Assembly: GCA_963693365.1 (NCBI GenBank)
Contig: CAVNZM010000001.1
Location: 20,770,001-20,834,000, forward strand
DNA: 64,000 nucleotides
From: Amoebidium appalachense
Taxonomy: Eukaryota; Ichthyosporea
Direction: 5' to 3'
In this document: positions 24,481 to 48,785 of the stretch, in pieces
Numbering within the stretch: position 1 is the stretch's first letter
Layout of the letters: each line of letters starts with the position of its first letter
Made by a program: the position numbers and the translations under genes
The notes under the pieces: model-generated
Told to the model about the DNA's origin: nothing
What the model saw: the letters and a program-made list of their open reading frames with translations, nothing else
Database searches by the model: none

Positions 24481-26776
24481 TCACACACACACACATGATG
24501 ACGGTCAACTATTTCAAATTATGAATGATTGAGGTCAAGGTGTTTATTGCTAACCATCCAGTGTTCGTGTGTGAGTCTGTGCTGCGGGGAATGTATGTGT
24601 GTGTGGTGAGGGTGAGTGTACCTGCATGCAATGTTCATATGTCAGTACCCTCTGGGCCCAAAGTTACTATTATCACTACTTTTAGCCTACCGCACCACTA
24701 CTACTAATACTGAGTCTACCCCCCCCCCCCCCTCCTCCCCCTTCCCCCTCCCCCCGACCCCCGCGGACCCCCAAAAGTTGCTGAAATACTATATTAGTTA
24801 GTACCCAATACTATTACCGTATACGCGTACCCCCCCCCCCCCCCCCCCCCCCCCGCCCCCCTACCTCCCCCCCCCCCCCCCCCCCACCACCACCACCACC
24901 ACCACCACCACCACCACCACCATGGCCACCACCACCACCACCACCACCACAGATTTAAACATCAAGCCTTCCCCAAGAAACAACTGTGGTGATCTAAACC
25001 GTTTGCTTGAAAACAATAAATCGTAACGTTCTCGAATGTTGAAATCGATGTAGGATGAGACACGATCATGCCGCGCTGCATATGGCACAGTACTAGCCTG
25101 AGTCGGATCATGAAAAAGTTATTTTTAGTTAGGTTTCTTTTATCATGATGGGCCCACAAAAATACGTTCGAGCTTGAAGCCTGGCCATGGCCCGTCCCGG
25201 CTTTGCATGATTGATAGTCGAGTCACTGCTCACGAACATTTGGGTGACTAATACCTCACCCGCTAAATTATTTTAGCATAGGAATGAGACAGCGCGGCCC
25301 AGCCAGCATGGTTTCTCGGTCATGAATCAAGGGCACTGGGCCCTGAGTCTGGCAATCACGGCGGTGGGGAAGCACTCGGGACTCTTAAAGCTCTTAGCCG
25401 CTCTTTCAAAGTTTGTTTGATTTGATTCGAACCGTATTATGCTTTTTAAGCCCTTAAATCTTATCCAGGACCGCTGCCTATAGTGGTGGGTATCAGCCCC
25501 ACAGGACCAACATGTATACGTACCTATGTATACCTACCTATACTATACGATCACATATCAAATGGGCCTGCCTTTTTTCATATGAGTAAAGATATGTTGA
25601 CACTCGCAGCAGTCTTGCAGGCCCGTTTTCGTTTGCTCTCGCTCTGTATCGAGATTTAGCCCTAGCCGGAAGAATCCAGGGCACGCGGCAACTAGTCAAC
25701 GAACACGGCCCCTTGACGCTACATTGTAATGTGTATAACTTCAGGGCACCTCCACCAGAAGCAACAAACATATTGTTCGAAACCTATGATGTGGATAATA
25801 TGGGCCCCCGGCAGAGTCCACGCAATAAAAAGTGTGTAACTGCCCGATAATATATCAGTGAATTTGTGAAACTTTTTTTTGTTTTTCTATTGCCAAAGTT
25901 GTGTGGGCGACCAATGCGGCCGGCCGCGGCGGTGAGCCCCCGCCGGCCCCCCCCTCAAGACCGGCTTACTTGAGTCATAATTTCAGCCAATCACCTCAAT
26001 GCCCGGTCTTTGGAAGATCGCATTCAACCGCGGCATGCGCAACCGGCCGCTAACTTGACAAGTTGACATGCTACTTCCACGTAAGGTGTCGCGAGCTTTC
26101 GCACCATGGAAACAGCCTACCTTTTCCCCAAAATTTGTTGCTTATTTCAGGTTATCAGCCATAAACACACTTGTAATGTGAAAGTGGAAGCGGCAGTGCT
26201 TCAGTGAATCAGTTGGCCGGGTGAACGGCAGTCGGCAAAGCCGACTACAAACAATCGCACTGCAGCAATTGAGCAAAGTGTCGTTGATAGCCAAATTAGG
26301 CAAATGAGAACATTCCGGACGTGACCCGGGGCCGGGGCGTGTGCCAGCTCCTGTAACAGCAAGGCTGTTTCCAAGTGCCATACAAATGGACCCTTTCACA
26401 TTAGATATTTTCAACATGAATATAATTTGCTTGATGTGCCCACTGTTCTGATGAATAATATGGGGCCCGGTCTGGGCTAGGGCCAGACAGAGTCACTCGG
26501 AGGCCCGAGGCCCCACGCCGCTGAATGATGGCAAGAATCTCTTTTGGCATACCAAGACGCAAATTCGTAACTACAGGTATGTAATGATTGGCTACCCTAA
26601 CAAACGCAACGCGTGTGATTGGTTTCTGGATTGATTGGCATGTGCCTGGAAGTTCTGAACTGAGTGCTAATGATATCTGCATTTTTTCGCGCAGGCCTCA
26701 GTTAGTCCATTGGTCGGCGGTCACACTGTTTGTGTGCCACTATCAAAAAGCATCAGCGGCCGGCACAGTGTTGCCG

Positions 26777-26876
26777 GTCGCGCTTTTTACCGTACAAGTG
26801 GGTGCGAAGTTGGCATAAGAACACCCGTCGCGCTTTTTACCGTACAACTGGGTGCGAAGTTGGCATAAGAACACCC
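26777..26876. repeat. 50-bp tandem duplication upstream of the CDKN1-like gene
   Basis: Two adjacent 50-bp copies start GTCGCGCTTTTTACCGTACA and end AAGAACACCC, with one visible difference (AAG versus AAC before TGGGTG). The second copy ends 74 bp before the predicted start codon, so the duplication sits in the core promoter or 5' UTR. A similar arrangement occurs in the SART1/AKAP17A spacer. Confidence 0.9.
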
Positions 26877-26950
26877 GGCAGCACGTAGCTGCACGTCTCT
26901 TTTACCCCCCACGTATTTGCTTTTCAACACCGCCCACAGACAACAGGAAC

Positions 26951-27606
26951 ATGCTGCGCCAGCGGGCTACGTGGATGGCCAGGGGCCTGACCGTGCCACC
27001 ACCCTTGGCCCATCCAGGCCACGCACAGTCTGAGGCCCACCTGCACCCCCAGCCTCTGCTTGTCAGGTAGGTCTTGGTGCTCGGTGTGGGTGTGTGGCTG
27101 GTTCACTGAGTTGCCTGAGTGGGTAGATGGAGGAATAGGGGGGAACCGTTTGTTTGTTGCAGGCCATAGCTCCTGGGTATTTGCAGATATTTTTCTTTGG
27201 TATGCTGACCTCTGCTGTCCACAGTCGGTCCCGGCGCTGCCTATTTGGGCCCACGGACCACACGGCGCTTGCCAGCGAGCTGCAGGCCGAGCAGGACGCC
27301 CTCAGGGCCCGCCACAGCCACACGTGGAACTTCGACTTTGCGGCCGACCGCCCGGCCGAGGGCCCCTACCAGTGGGTGGCTGCGGCCGACAGCCATCTGC
27401 CCCCCCTCTTAGACGCCGTGCCCAACCTGCCTGGCACTGCAAGTGGGTGCCACCGCAAGAGGCTGTTTTCAGAAACAGACGACGGTGAGGCCGAGCAGCT
27501 GCTGGCCATGGTCTCCAAAAGCACCCCACAGTACCCCCCTACACCAAACACCCCCAGGACAGTAGCCCCGGTAAAGAAGAGCTCGCGCCTAGCCCTTCCA
27601 CGGTGA
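26951..27606 (+). CDS. p21/p27 (CDKN1) family cyclin-dependent kinase inhibitor-like protein
   Basis: CDKN1-type nuclear inhibitor that binds cyclin and CDK through an N-terminal CDI domain. Two exons: 26951-27066, then 27225 onward, with donor AG|GTAGGT and acceptor CCACAG, phase 2. The cyclin-groove motif reads RRCLFGP (residues 42-48); the CDK-binding block is TWNFDF (72-77), followed by RPAEGPYQW (81-89). The segment that in p27 continues into the ATP-pocket helix with FYY here reads LPPLLDAVPN, so those aromatic residues are absent. The C-terminal half carries KRLFSETDD, three TP sites (CDK-type phosphorylation) and a basic VKKSSR patch suited to nuclear import. Read to the in-frame TGA at 27604-27606 the protein is 165 residues, close to p21. 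The donor-like CG|GTGAGA overlapping the stop allows splicing to 28102-28174 or 28763-28958, both in matching phase. The exact family member cannot be assigned. Confidence 0.85.
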
Positions 27607-28101
27607 GAACTTTCGGGCTCTGCTGAGTTATTCATTTACTTTAAACGCCAAGGCCACTCCTCTTTCGAGCGTCTGTATGGGCTAATGTGTAAAGGTTCAA
27701 GTAGTTTCAAAGTGTAAAAGACCGTCTGCAGCCTTTTTTTTTGTAAATACTTTTTTTTCCATGCCGACTGTAGTCCCTTTAGGATATTGAAGGGAACCAC
27801 ATTTTAAGATGAACTTGTAGTAGTGTCGCGCCTAGTAGTGTCGCGAAGTTCTAGGGACGAAATTCACGGATTGAAATTCACGGATGTCACGTGGACTGAA
27901 CGTGTGACTCTCAGTATTTAGTCTCCTTCTAGTTTTAAAGTATGCGAGACCTTTTTCCTCCACAGAAACTTTTTGAATGAGCAGCAGCCCTGGTGGCGCT
28001 GGAGCTAACTTTTGTGCTTGGTGCTGGGCACCCAACCACTAATCATACTCGAGTCCGAACTTGATCTGTCACAGTTGCACACAGTTTTACTTTCATTTCA
28101 G

Positions 28102-28174
28102 GTTTGCTGATACCCTGAAGACCATCTGGCAGTATGGCGGTTACAGCAATCGTTGTTGGTGCATTACAAAATGA
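28102..28174 (+). CDS. Candidate alternative last exon A of the CDKN1-like gene
   Basis: The acceptor TTTCATTTCAG precedes a 24-codon frame (with a leading base completing the codon) that ends in TGA. Its phase matches the donor at 27603 in the CDKN1-like gene. It would give a 188-residue product with tail FADTLKTIWQYGGYSNR. No family motif supports it, and the unspliced stop may be the normal end. Confidence 0.25.
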
Positions 28175-28762
28175 ACGACTAGACTGTGACAGCCTTGTGT
28201 TGAACTTCACGTGCACCGCACTGGCTACATGTATAGCGTTCTTGGCGGTGTGCTGGTGCCACCATAGATGTTAACCTCATGTGTGATGACCTCATCATGT
28301 CCACTTCTGCACCATTCTCACGATTTGTGCACAAGGCTTGTGATTTGTTTGTGCCACAGTGACAGTCTGCATCCTATGTCCATGTTATAATAATGGCCGC
28401 CGGTGTCATTGGCAGTGCTTCCATGCGAATGTGCTGTACTACAGGAGCTCACAAACTTCGCAATGGTGCTGGGCAGATAGAGGTCTGGTGAAGACAAAGG
28501 CTTACCGACCATACTTGCGGTGCCACGTCGAGTACCACAACCTCCTTATCCTCTTGGTAAAAGCCCCCAATGGCCTCAGTTATGCAAGCCCTCCTGCAGT
28601 CTCCAACATCTGCACTGGGATATACGTTTCACTCTTTGATCTGATGGGGTTTGGTTGAGCCCCCGCATTTGCTGACTGATAATTCAGTGCTATAAGAACG
28701 TCACATGTGGTGAGTGCAGTAACTGTTACGTTGTTGCGAGTCGTCTTTGTGTGCCACCTCAG

Positions 28763-28958
28763 CTGCGCCGGTAGAACTGCCCAATGCCCAAACCTCAAAA
28801 GCGAGCTGCCACGTGGGGACCACAAGGTAGCTGCGTCTTCAACCGGCAGCTCGGAGTCTCCCTTGAGCAGGACTAACAGCCCTGAGAAGCTGGTCAATAC
28901 CGGTGCCGCAGCCAAAAGCTCAAAGCCTACTCGGTCTGATGATCACATCATAATTTAA
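28763..28958 (+). CDS. Candidate alternative last exon B of the CDKN1-like gene
   Basis: The acceptor GCCACCTCAG precedes an open frame ending in TAA, also in phase with the donor at 27603. It would give a 229-residue product with a Ser/Lys-rich tail containing two SP sites (SPLSRTNSPEK). The length, phase match and SP sites fit a CDK-inhibitor tail somewhat better than exon A. Support is sequence-internal only. Confidence 0.3.
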
Positions 28959-29654
28959 TACTGCATACGGCTGAGTTCAAGGTAGAGCAAGGTGGATCAG
29001 GGGCCTCCCTGGGAGCGAGGGGGAGGAACAGGGTGGTACACCATAATGATTGGCCATCGTGACCCACGTGGGTGTGGGCAGGACCCGGGGAAAGCCGACA
29101 AAGTGGCCCTGGGTCAGCCCGGGGGGCAATCGGATCCGGAGGGGGGGATCGTAGGGGGGAAAGTGTGTAGTAACATTTGAGGGTCACTAGACTAAGTAGA
29201 GTCTGAGGGTGTTTGTATATAGGTAAGGTCCCGGAATGGGGGTTGGAAAGGGGAAGGGCCGGAAGAGCTAGATCTAATTCGTGAGCCCGACCGTTTGAAG
29301 GGGGGGGTGAGAGGAGGGAGGGGGGAAGGGGGGGGGAGGCTGCCAGCTGCAGTTACGGTGGTACGGTACCGGTATGGCCTTAGGGGGCATGGGTGTGTGA
29401 GCTGGGTGTGTGTGCGCATGTGCGTGTGTGTGTGTGTTCGGGGGGAGGGGGGGGGGGGGGGGGGGGGGGGGAGGGGGGGAGGGAGGCTCCCGAGGGATTC
29501 GGGGTCTCATGGTCCGATTGGCCTGCCATGTGGGGGACGGCGCTGCCGGCTGCTCGAGCTCCTCGGGACTAGGATTCACAAGCTAAATAGATGCCATGGC
29601 AATAGCACGTAATATCAAAGCTTTCGCAAAACGACGCTGTTAGTGGCTGCCGTC

Positions 29655-29855
29655 ATGTCGGGACTCGTCTCTTTATGTGCGACACGGTCAAAGTTATTCC
29701 CTGTGACCGTAAGGGCTGTGAGACCAAGTGCACAGTCACAGCCTGTGCCCGTGGCAGAGACCACCCTGACGAAGCAGTTTTCAAAGTGGCTGCAGCTGGT
29801 GCCACGGTCTCTACAGTCTAATATAGACGAGTCCCTGAACGTGCACGTGGCATGA
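29655..29855 (+). CDS. Small unrecognised ORF, possible mitochondrial peptide
   Basis: A 66-residue frame starts MSGLVSLCATRSKLFPVTVR. It has an Arg/Lys-containing, Ser/Thr- and Leu-rich N-terminus without acids, the look of a mitochondrial presequence. The rest includes TTLTKQFSKWLQLVPRSL. The surrounding sequence is unique and repeat-free, but I recognise no family and see no splice or poly(A) evidence. Confidence 0.25.
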   Translation: MSGLVSLCATRSKLFPVTVRAVRPSAQSQPVPVAETTLTKQFSKWLQLVPRSLQSNIDESLNVHVA

Positions 29856-30721
29856 GACTGCAATCATTTAATCATACAAGTTTTGTAGACAACCACTGCA
29901 TGCCGGACATTTTATATCCCGCTTCTTTTGGTACCCTTTAGGGCCCGCCCTCGCACATCGTCTTAAGGCGATGGTTGCAATCTCACCGGGCTGCCCAGTG
30001 ACCTCGTTCCTAAGGCTTGGGCCTGGCTGCTTGACGTTGGCAACGGGCCGGGGCCGGGTGTGCCACCTCACTGAGCACGAGCCCACACACATGTGCGCAC
30101 CGGCATGCCGTCACCGGCCGGCCGCCTCCGGCCGCCAGTGCCGCACTCTAACAGAACATTTGATTGGTCTAAAAATGCGCGCCAAAACATCCCATTTTCA
30201 TTGGTGAATAAACGTGCCGGTCCCTGCCCGGTAGATCTATTCGACTTTGTTTTGACTACTTTCTTCAACTATTAGGACTAACTAATTAGACGCTACAAGT
30301 GCATGCGTGCACATGGTGACGTCCAAAAACCTCAAAATTTCTCCGGCGGCCCCGGGGCCCGGGAAGGGAGAGTTTAATAATTGCTTACTCGTGTACCCGG
30401 GCATTGAATTTATCTTTTACATGGACAGGTTGGCCTGCCCCCATTAAGTCCCTCTCCACCCCCTTCCCCCCTCCACACACACACACGCGCACACACACAC
30501 ACACCCGCCGCCCTCCCCAACACACACACGCGCACACACACACACACCCATGTACAGACACACACATACACACAGCTGTGTTGCAGGACACACTGTACGT
30601 ACACACACACACACACACACAACACACATGTGTACACACACACACACACGCAAACACACACACACACGCCATACCATACACACGCACACGCACACGCACA
30701 CACGCACAGGCGCACCGTCAC

Positions 30722-30837
<116 letters not shown>

Positions 30838-31045
30838 ACCACCACCACCACCACCCACCACCACCATGGCCACCACCACCGCCACCGCAACCGCCGCCAC
30901 CACCACCACCACCCACTCACCTTCCCGGCCTCCCTAGGCAAAAACACTGCGCCACAGATGTGTATGCCACAAGGCTTGTGGTCTACAGTAACTTAGACTT
31001 GGTAGCGGTGGGAAAAAATAGCTCATTGGCTGCACCCCAAATAGC

Positions 31046-31180
31046 ACCCTAGCTAGGGTACATACCGTCGGTGCTTAGTCGGCTCCAAAGGCGGTAGCTC
31101 CTATGAGGGGCCCTTATATAACGGGGGGTTCGAATTCCTCTGCGGACAAAACCGGGTAAAATGAATAAAATGTGAATAAA
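31046..31180 (+). mobile_element. SINE-like element, copy 1 of a dispersed family
   Basis: The element has a tRNA-like B box, GGTTCGAATTCC, at 31127-31138. A GGTAGCTCCTATGAGG stretch about 30 bp upstream is a weak A-box analogue. It ends in the A-rich tail ACCGGGTAAAATGAATAAAA. Its front end, CCCTAGCTAGGG plus CCGTCGGTGCTTAG, recurs in reverse at 21276-21307. The core and tail recur near 49.4, 50.2 and 51.5 kb. Confidence 0.55.
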
Positions 31181-31485
31181 AAAACATATGGCCCCGTGAT
31201 CAACCGGTCCCCTTCCCCCTCGCACACTTCTCACATGCAATGCCTTCCCCTCCCCCCCCCCCCCCCCCTCCCCCTCCCCCCCCCCCCCCCCCCCCGGGCG
31301 GGAATAAGCACGTATTTACGCCGGAGGCTCGCTGTTACAGGACAGGGGCACACTATTTACTATTACACGACCATAGTGCACATATTTTACGCGTGGTGAA
31401 AGAACTAATATAGTACCCTGCCGTCCCCACCACCACGAACACACTGTGACTGTCACACACGGCACACACACACACACACACACAC

Positions 31486-31598
<113 letters not shown>

Positions 31599-31705
31599 CA
31601 CACACACACACACACAATGCGCCACTTTTTGCCACAAACATTAACATAACCACCGGTACCACCGCGTAGGTTATAGTCACTCACCACTGAATAGCCATTT
31701 TGCAA

Positions 31706-31736
<31 letters not shown>

Positions 31737-32026
31737 ACACACACACACCTTCCACCCCACGTGGCACCCCACCTGGGCCACCACTGTCCCCCCCCCCCCC
31801 CCCCCCCCCCCCCCGCTGCCCATCCCCCCCCCCCCTTCCTTCATGCGTTTCTTTTGGTCTGTTTCAGCACCACCAGCACATGCCCAACCACTCCCCCCTC
31901 CCCCCCCCCCTCCCCCTCCTCCTGCCCCCCTCTCCTCGGGGGGAACAAAGAAAGGGAGGTGCTCGGCCGGCTCCCGCGGGGGGAGTTCTAGAGAGAGATA
32001 ATGAGGTAGATAGAGAAAGCTCGATA

Positions 32027-32057
<31 letters not shown>

Positions 32058-32110
32058 GGAGAGGGATGAGAGAGAGAGCGAGAGAGGGATGGAAGGAGGG
32101 AGGGATCTAT

Positions 32111-32225
<115 letters not shown>

Positions 32226-32373
32226 GGGTGTGTGTGGCTACTTTCGTTTTCAGATCAAATTTACGAGTTGGCTGACACAGTGCCTTTGGAAATAAATGAG
32301 GTCATTTGGGAGAGAAGTTATGGTTGTCGGTGGTTGGTTGTTGGTGTTGTGTGTCCTTTTTTTTTTTTTTTTT

Positions 32374-32404
<31 letters not shown>

Positions 32405-32870
32405 GGGGGGAAGGGGAGAACGCTCAGGAGTAGGAAAAGGAGGAGTTTAACGAGGGTAGGGCCCAGGCGGGGGAGGGGGAGGGGAGTTGAACGGAGGGAC
32501 GGGGGGGAGGGGGGGGGGGGGGGGAGAGAGCAGGTGGGGCAGGCGCCACAGCATTGTTGTGCACTGACACCGGTACGTACATCATGAGTGCCGCTGGTTT
32601 GGGGAGGTTGAAGGGGACTGCAAACGTGGACACAAAGTTATAAGTGGTGTGTTTGGTTTGTGGGGGGGAGGGGGAGGGGGTGAGGGAGGGAGGGAGGGGG
32701 GAGGCCGGTGTGGACCCCACGTGAAGAGAAGGGGAACGTGGTTTTTTTTGTAGCAGAAGAGGAGTTTGTGTGTGAGAGGGGAGGATGGCCACAGAGAGAG
32801 GTGTGGTGGTATTGGTACCGTTAAAAAGGAGAACCCAACCACATGAACAGCATGAACCTGCTGCAAAATG

Positions 32871-33125
32871 GGTTATTCAGCAGAAGGAAAAGGGATCAAT
32901 TCTGTATGGACCAGAAGTATTCTGCCACTAGACTCTAGTCTGCAAAAAAGAAGAGGATGTATTCTGCTGGCGACGGCAGGATTATTCTGCTTTTACTCTG
33001 CTCAGTGTAACCGCTGTAGTCTGCAAAAGCAGAGTTATAATATTGCAAAAAGCAAAGTTATTGAAAAGGAGAAGCAAACTTGTTTTGCGAAAAGCAGAAC
33101 TGTTCTACCAGAACATTTCTGCTGA
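32871..33125. mobile_element. MITE-like element with short terminal inverted repeats
   Basis: A roughly 250-bp AT-rich unit is bounded by TCAGCAGAA at the left and its complement TTCTGCTGA at the right. Inside, TTCTGC/GCAGAA words recur many times in both orientations, so the strand could fold extensively. No coding sequence is present and no clean target-site duplication is visible. Confidence 0.35.
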
Positions 33126-33217
33126 TGTGGTTGGGCCCTCTAAGGAGGTGATGACCACGACGTATAAATAAGGGCATGTGAAGGGGGGGGGGGGGGGGGG
33201 GGGGGAGGGGGAGACTG

Positions 33218-33330
<113 letters not shown>

Positions 33331-33485
33331 AAAGTAATTCCATTAGTGGGCAGGTGCTGTAAGCTAGGAATACCACTGGATTGGGGAAAGGAGGGGAGGG
33401 GGGAGGCGGGGGAGGGGGGAGGGGGGACATTCTCTGCTCACATGCTTGTCTATGCATACCAATTATAATTGGGAGACCCCCCCCC

Positions 33486-33532
<47 letters not shown>

Positions 33533-34987
33533 AAGAGGATGGGAGGAGTTACTGTTCGCGTATATCATTTGTGTGTGTGTGTTGTGGTCGACGGTATGGA
33601 AGTCACAGTTGCCCGGTGGTTATGATGGTGTTAAATGGTGGTTGGGAGCTCTGACGGTTGGAGAGGTGGTTAAGGGGGAGGGGGGAGGGGGGAGGGGGAA
33701 GGGAAAGGGGAAGGGGGAGGGAGGAACTGGGGAGGGGAAGGAGACTGTGTACAGACTGCGGGGAGGGGGAGGAAATATGGTTGTTTAGGTGCATGCGCAT
33801 GATGCAGACACAAAAATTAAGGGCACGGGAGAGTTCAGGATTACTCATAGTTATCAAACACAACGTTTCTGAACCAATTGCATTTACTTGAAAGGTAGCC
33901 CTCTACATCATCAGGCTAAGAGTAACATAAGAGGCAGAATAGTTATCTATATGCTGATTCAACATAGGGCGTGAATGCTGGTTATCTGATTATCCAACCC
34001 ATAAGTGCACACACATAGATTGCGCACATAGATTGCACACATAGATTGCACACATAGATTGCACACATAGATGCACGCATTAACAATGCAAATCATTACC
34101 TCATGATGTGCAGCCTTAAGGGCCTGCGTAGGGTGGTTTGTCGCACATGCAGTCTTCCTGTGCTCGTGCATCTTAATAATATAGCCCAGCCAACCGTTAC
34201 CCCCGAGGCATTTTTGCCCCCACGTACCCGTGGGCTCACCCCCCAGGCACCTCATAGGCTGGCTGGGGAAATATGCTTCCGTTTTGGGGGAGGAAGGGGG
34301 GGGGGGGGGGGGGGGGGGAGAAGGGGGGGAGGGGGGAGGAGGTGGTGGGGGAGAGGGGGAGGGGGGGGGGGGGGAGGGGGGGGAGAGAGAGACGGATAAT
34401 TTGAACAAAGGGATGTGCCAGAAGATGTTGCCTAAAAAACCCCCGGTTAGTTCTAGCAACGAATGGGCTGGTGGAGTGAGAGAGGGAGGCAGGGCGAAGT
34501 ATGTAGGGGAATTAAAGGTTTTGAGTCGAAGAGATCCGACAAGAGACTATGAGGTTAACGTTGAGGGGACTGAATGGGTCAGTGGTTGGCAGGAGGGACT
34601 TGGGGGCTATTAAGGCATTAGTGGTGGTGTGTGGGAAAGTGTGTGCAAACCTGTGTATGTCATAGTGTCGGAGTGGGTCGGGGGGAAAGGGCAGCCAAGG
34701 GGGAGGGAAGTGATTGGTATGGGGGGTGATAGCCCCCCCTGAAAAACTAAAGGACGGGGGGGGGTGGGGGGGTGACGGGGTTTAGGGAGACGCTAGAGTG
34801 TAGTGCGTCTGTGTGTGTGTAAAGCTTAGCGAGAGTTCGGTAGGTCGGGGGCAGAGGTGACTGGACATGTGAGGTGCAATTTGGGTGGATGTCTGACTGG
34901 ACATGTGAGGTGCAATTTGGGTGGATGTCGCAGAAACCAGGTGGGAAGGGGTGTGGCGCATCTACGAGTTCCCGTTGAGGGGAGGGG

Positions 34988-35021
<34 letters not shown>

Positions 35022-36033
35022 TGGAAGGCTGGAGACTCCGAGGGGAGGGGGTACCTAATAGTAAATGTAAGGATGGGGATGTGCAAATGCATCCATTGCA
35101 CAATGTGAATATGGTGCTGCAAGAAACTTCGAATGAGTGTAGGTGGAGTGGGGCTACGCCCGAGGTGGGTGGGTAGGGGAGGAGGAGTGGGGGGGGTGGG
35201 GGGGGAGGAGGAGTGGGAGGGATGGGTGAGGGGGAGGTGGGACATTACAATCTGCATGGCTGAGATATGTGTTGTTCAGTTAGGGCCTGTACCTAGGCAC
35301 ACGGCATGGAGGGCAGACCCTCAACCAATCACTGTGGGTCTAGACTCTTTGGGCCGCAGCATGGTAGCTGGGTGGTGCTTATGGTGTGGGTGTGTGGATG
35401 TGGGTGTGTGTGGGTGGGTGTGTGGGTGGGGAGTGTGGATGTGAGCGTGTGGGTGGGTGTGTGGATGTGGGTGTGTGGGTAGGTATGGGTAGGTGCGTGT
35501 AGGTGTGTTGATATGGTGTAAGTATATGGGTGTGGGTCTGTGTATTTAATATGTGTGTGTCTGTCTGGTGTGTGTGTGTGTGTGTGTCTGCATGTGTGTG
35601 TTTGAGTGTCTGTGTGTGTGTGTGTGTCTCGGAGTGCACACACGTGTGTGTGTGTGTGTCTAGGTGTGTGTGTGGTTGGGTGCGGGTGTGTGTATGCGCG
35701 CGTGTGTGTATGTGTGTATGAATGTGTGTGTGGGTGTATGTGGGCGTGTGTGTTTGTGTGTGCGTGTGTGTGTGTGTGAGTGAGTGAGTGTGTGTGTGTG
35801 TGGGTGGGTGTGCGTGGGTGACTATGGGTGGGTGTGCGTGTGTGCGGGGCCCGGGTGCGCACTCTGTGTGAATGTGGAACTCGAGGGAGGGTGGCGGCAG
35901 GACGGGGGAACGGGAGTGTACATGTACAGAGCCATGTATAGGCAGCGAGGGACAGAACTTGTGGTTCATCTTTCAACCGATAGTATTTTCTAAACCAGTG
36001 GTGACAACGGGCGGCCTGCAAAACCCGGTGACA

Positions 36034-36065
<32 letters not shown>

Positions 36066-36630
36066 ACCTTCTCTCCAACCCCCGACCAGGGGGGCCAAGT
36101 TGGGAAATGAATAAAAGGCTTTCGAAGGAACTGTACACAAACCCCCCATGCACAAGTGTCTGCATTGCTCCCTGTCGGGCTGATGCTATTGGTCGAATGT
36201 CAGTGGGGTGGCACCCGGCCAGCAGCCCACTATTCGTTAGACTATTATGACGTCATGCAGGCCTTAATTCTCCCTGCTATGCTGGTTCGAAGACCTTACA
36301 GAATACATACATTTCGAAAGCTTATTTCGAGGTGGAATAACACTACTCTTACATTTCTTTTAGTGGTTATGATAACCAGTGGAATTACAGTTAAAGGCGA
36401 GGCTAACAGGGGCAGACCAAACAAATCACTCTCTCTGATTGGTTCCCTTGTAGTCCTACTCGTGTCTATTTTTCACGCATCAACACAACAATATACCATT
36501 AATAGGTTCGCACTATCCAACTACCATGGTTTTAGCGACAAAATTACGAAGTTTCACGTTCATTCGCCTAGGACATACAGTACATGGCCCTCTGGGGCTT
36601 CTACAATGCTCTCCATCTGCGTCAGTCTCC

Positions 36631-47964
<11,334 letters not shown>

Positions 47965-48785
47965 GTCTACAACTTAGTCGGGGTGCCCGTGGGCCCCTCT
48001 TAGAGCAGAAGGAGTGCTTGCATGGAACAAATTATAAAAAAAGCGTGTGGGATGTAGAGCTGGAGCGTGGATAACGTTTCTTTTTCTCCTAGCCGTATGC
48101 ACATGTGGCATGCTTCTATTGCTAGTTGTGTGGCGTGCTACTGGCTGCAGCTGGCTGGTCAAGGAAAGAATACGGAATACGCAATACTACAGCAGTGGGT
48201 TCCATTAGAATGGGCTTGGCTCTAGATCGTGGCGCCGGGGTAGCATAAGTTTTCTTCTAGCTTGGTGAGGAGCAGCTAAAATAATTAATCAGCAGCTATG
48301 ACAAAGATATTGTTGCTAGCATCTCGTTCGGTGGCAGGGAAAGAGTACTGAAAACGAGAAACAGGCTAAAGGATCAACGACCTGTGTGTACCAGCACACA
48401 TGTGCTGGTGCATCAATGGGTACCTAGGGTTGTTTCAGGATACGTTATTTTGAGCTTGGAGAGCTACTGTTTTTGCATATGTGAATTACTGTGGTGCATT
48501 TACATGTATCTGTTCTATATGTGCAAATAAATAACTAAGTATGACTTTCCGAAATGGCAACTTCCAAGTTCCAACAAGGCTTCGCGAAGTTCTAAGTGTA
48601 AACACACGAGGTGATAAGGCGGGCAAGAGCATGGAATTCAATGCCATTGGTTGCTATTGGCTTAGTTGACATATGTTGTCGCAAAGGAATGTGCAATGAG
48701 CAAACCGGGCTAGCTGATCTGATTGATCAAAGCTAGTTCTTTAGCCAATAAAACGGCGGGGTTGGAACGACGTGTATTATTATTA

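Noticed and set aside
34230-34613. Plus-strand frame of 127 codons
   Set aside because: Mostly glycine/glutamate from a G-rich run; the remaining part has no motif, donor or poly(A) support.
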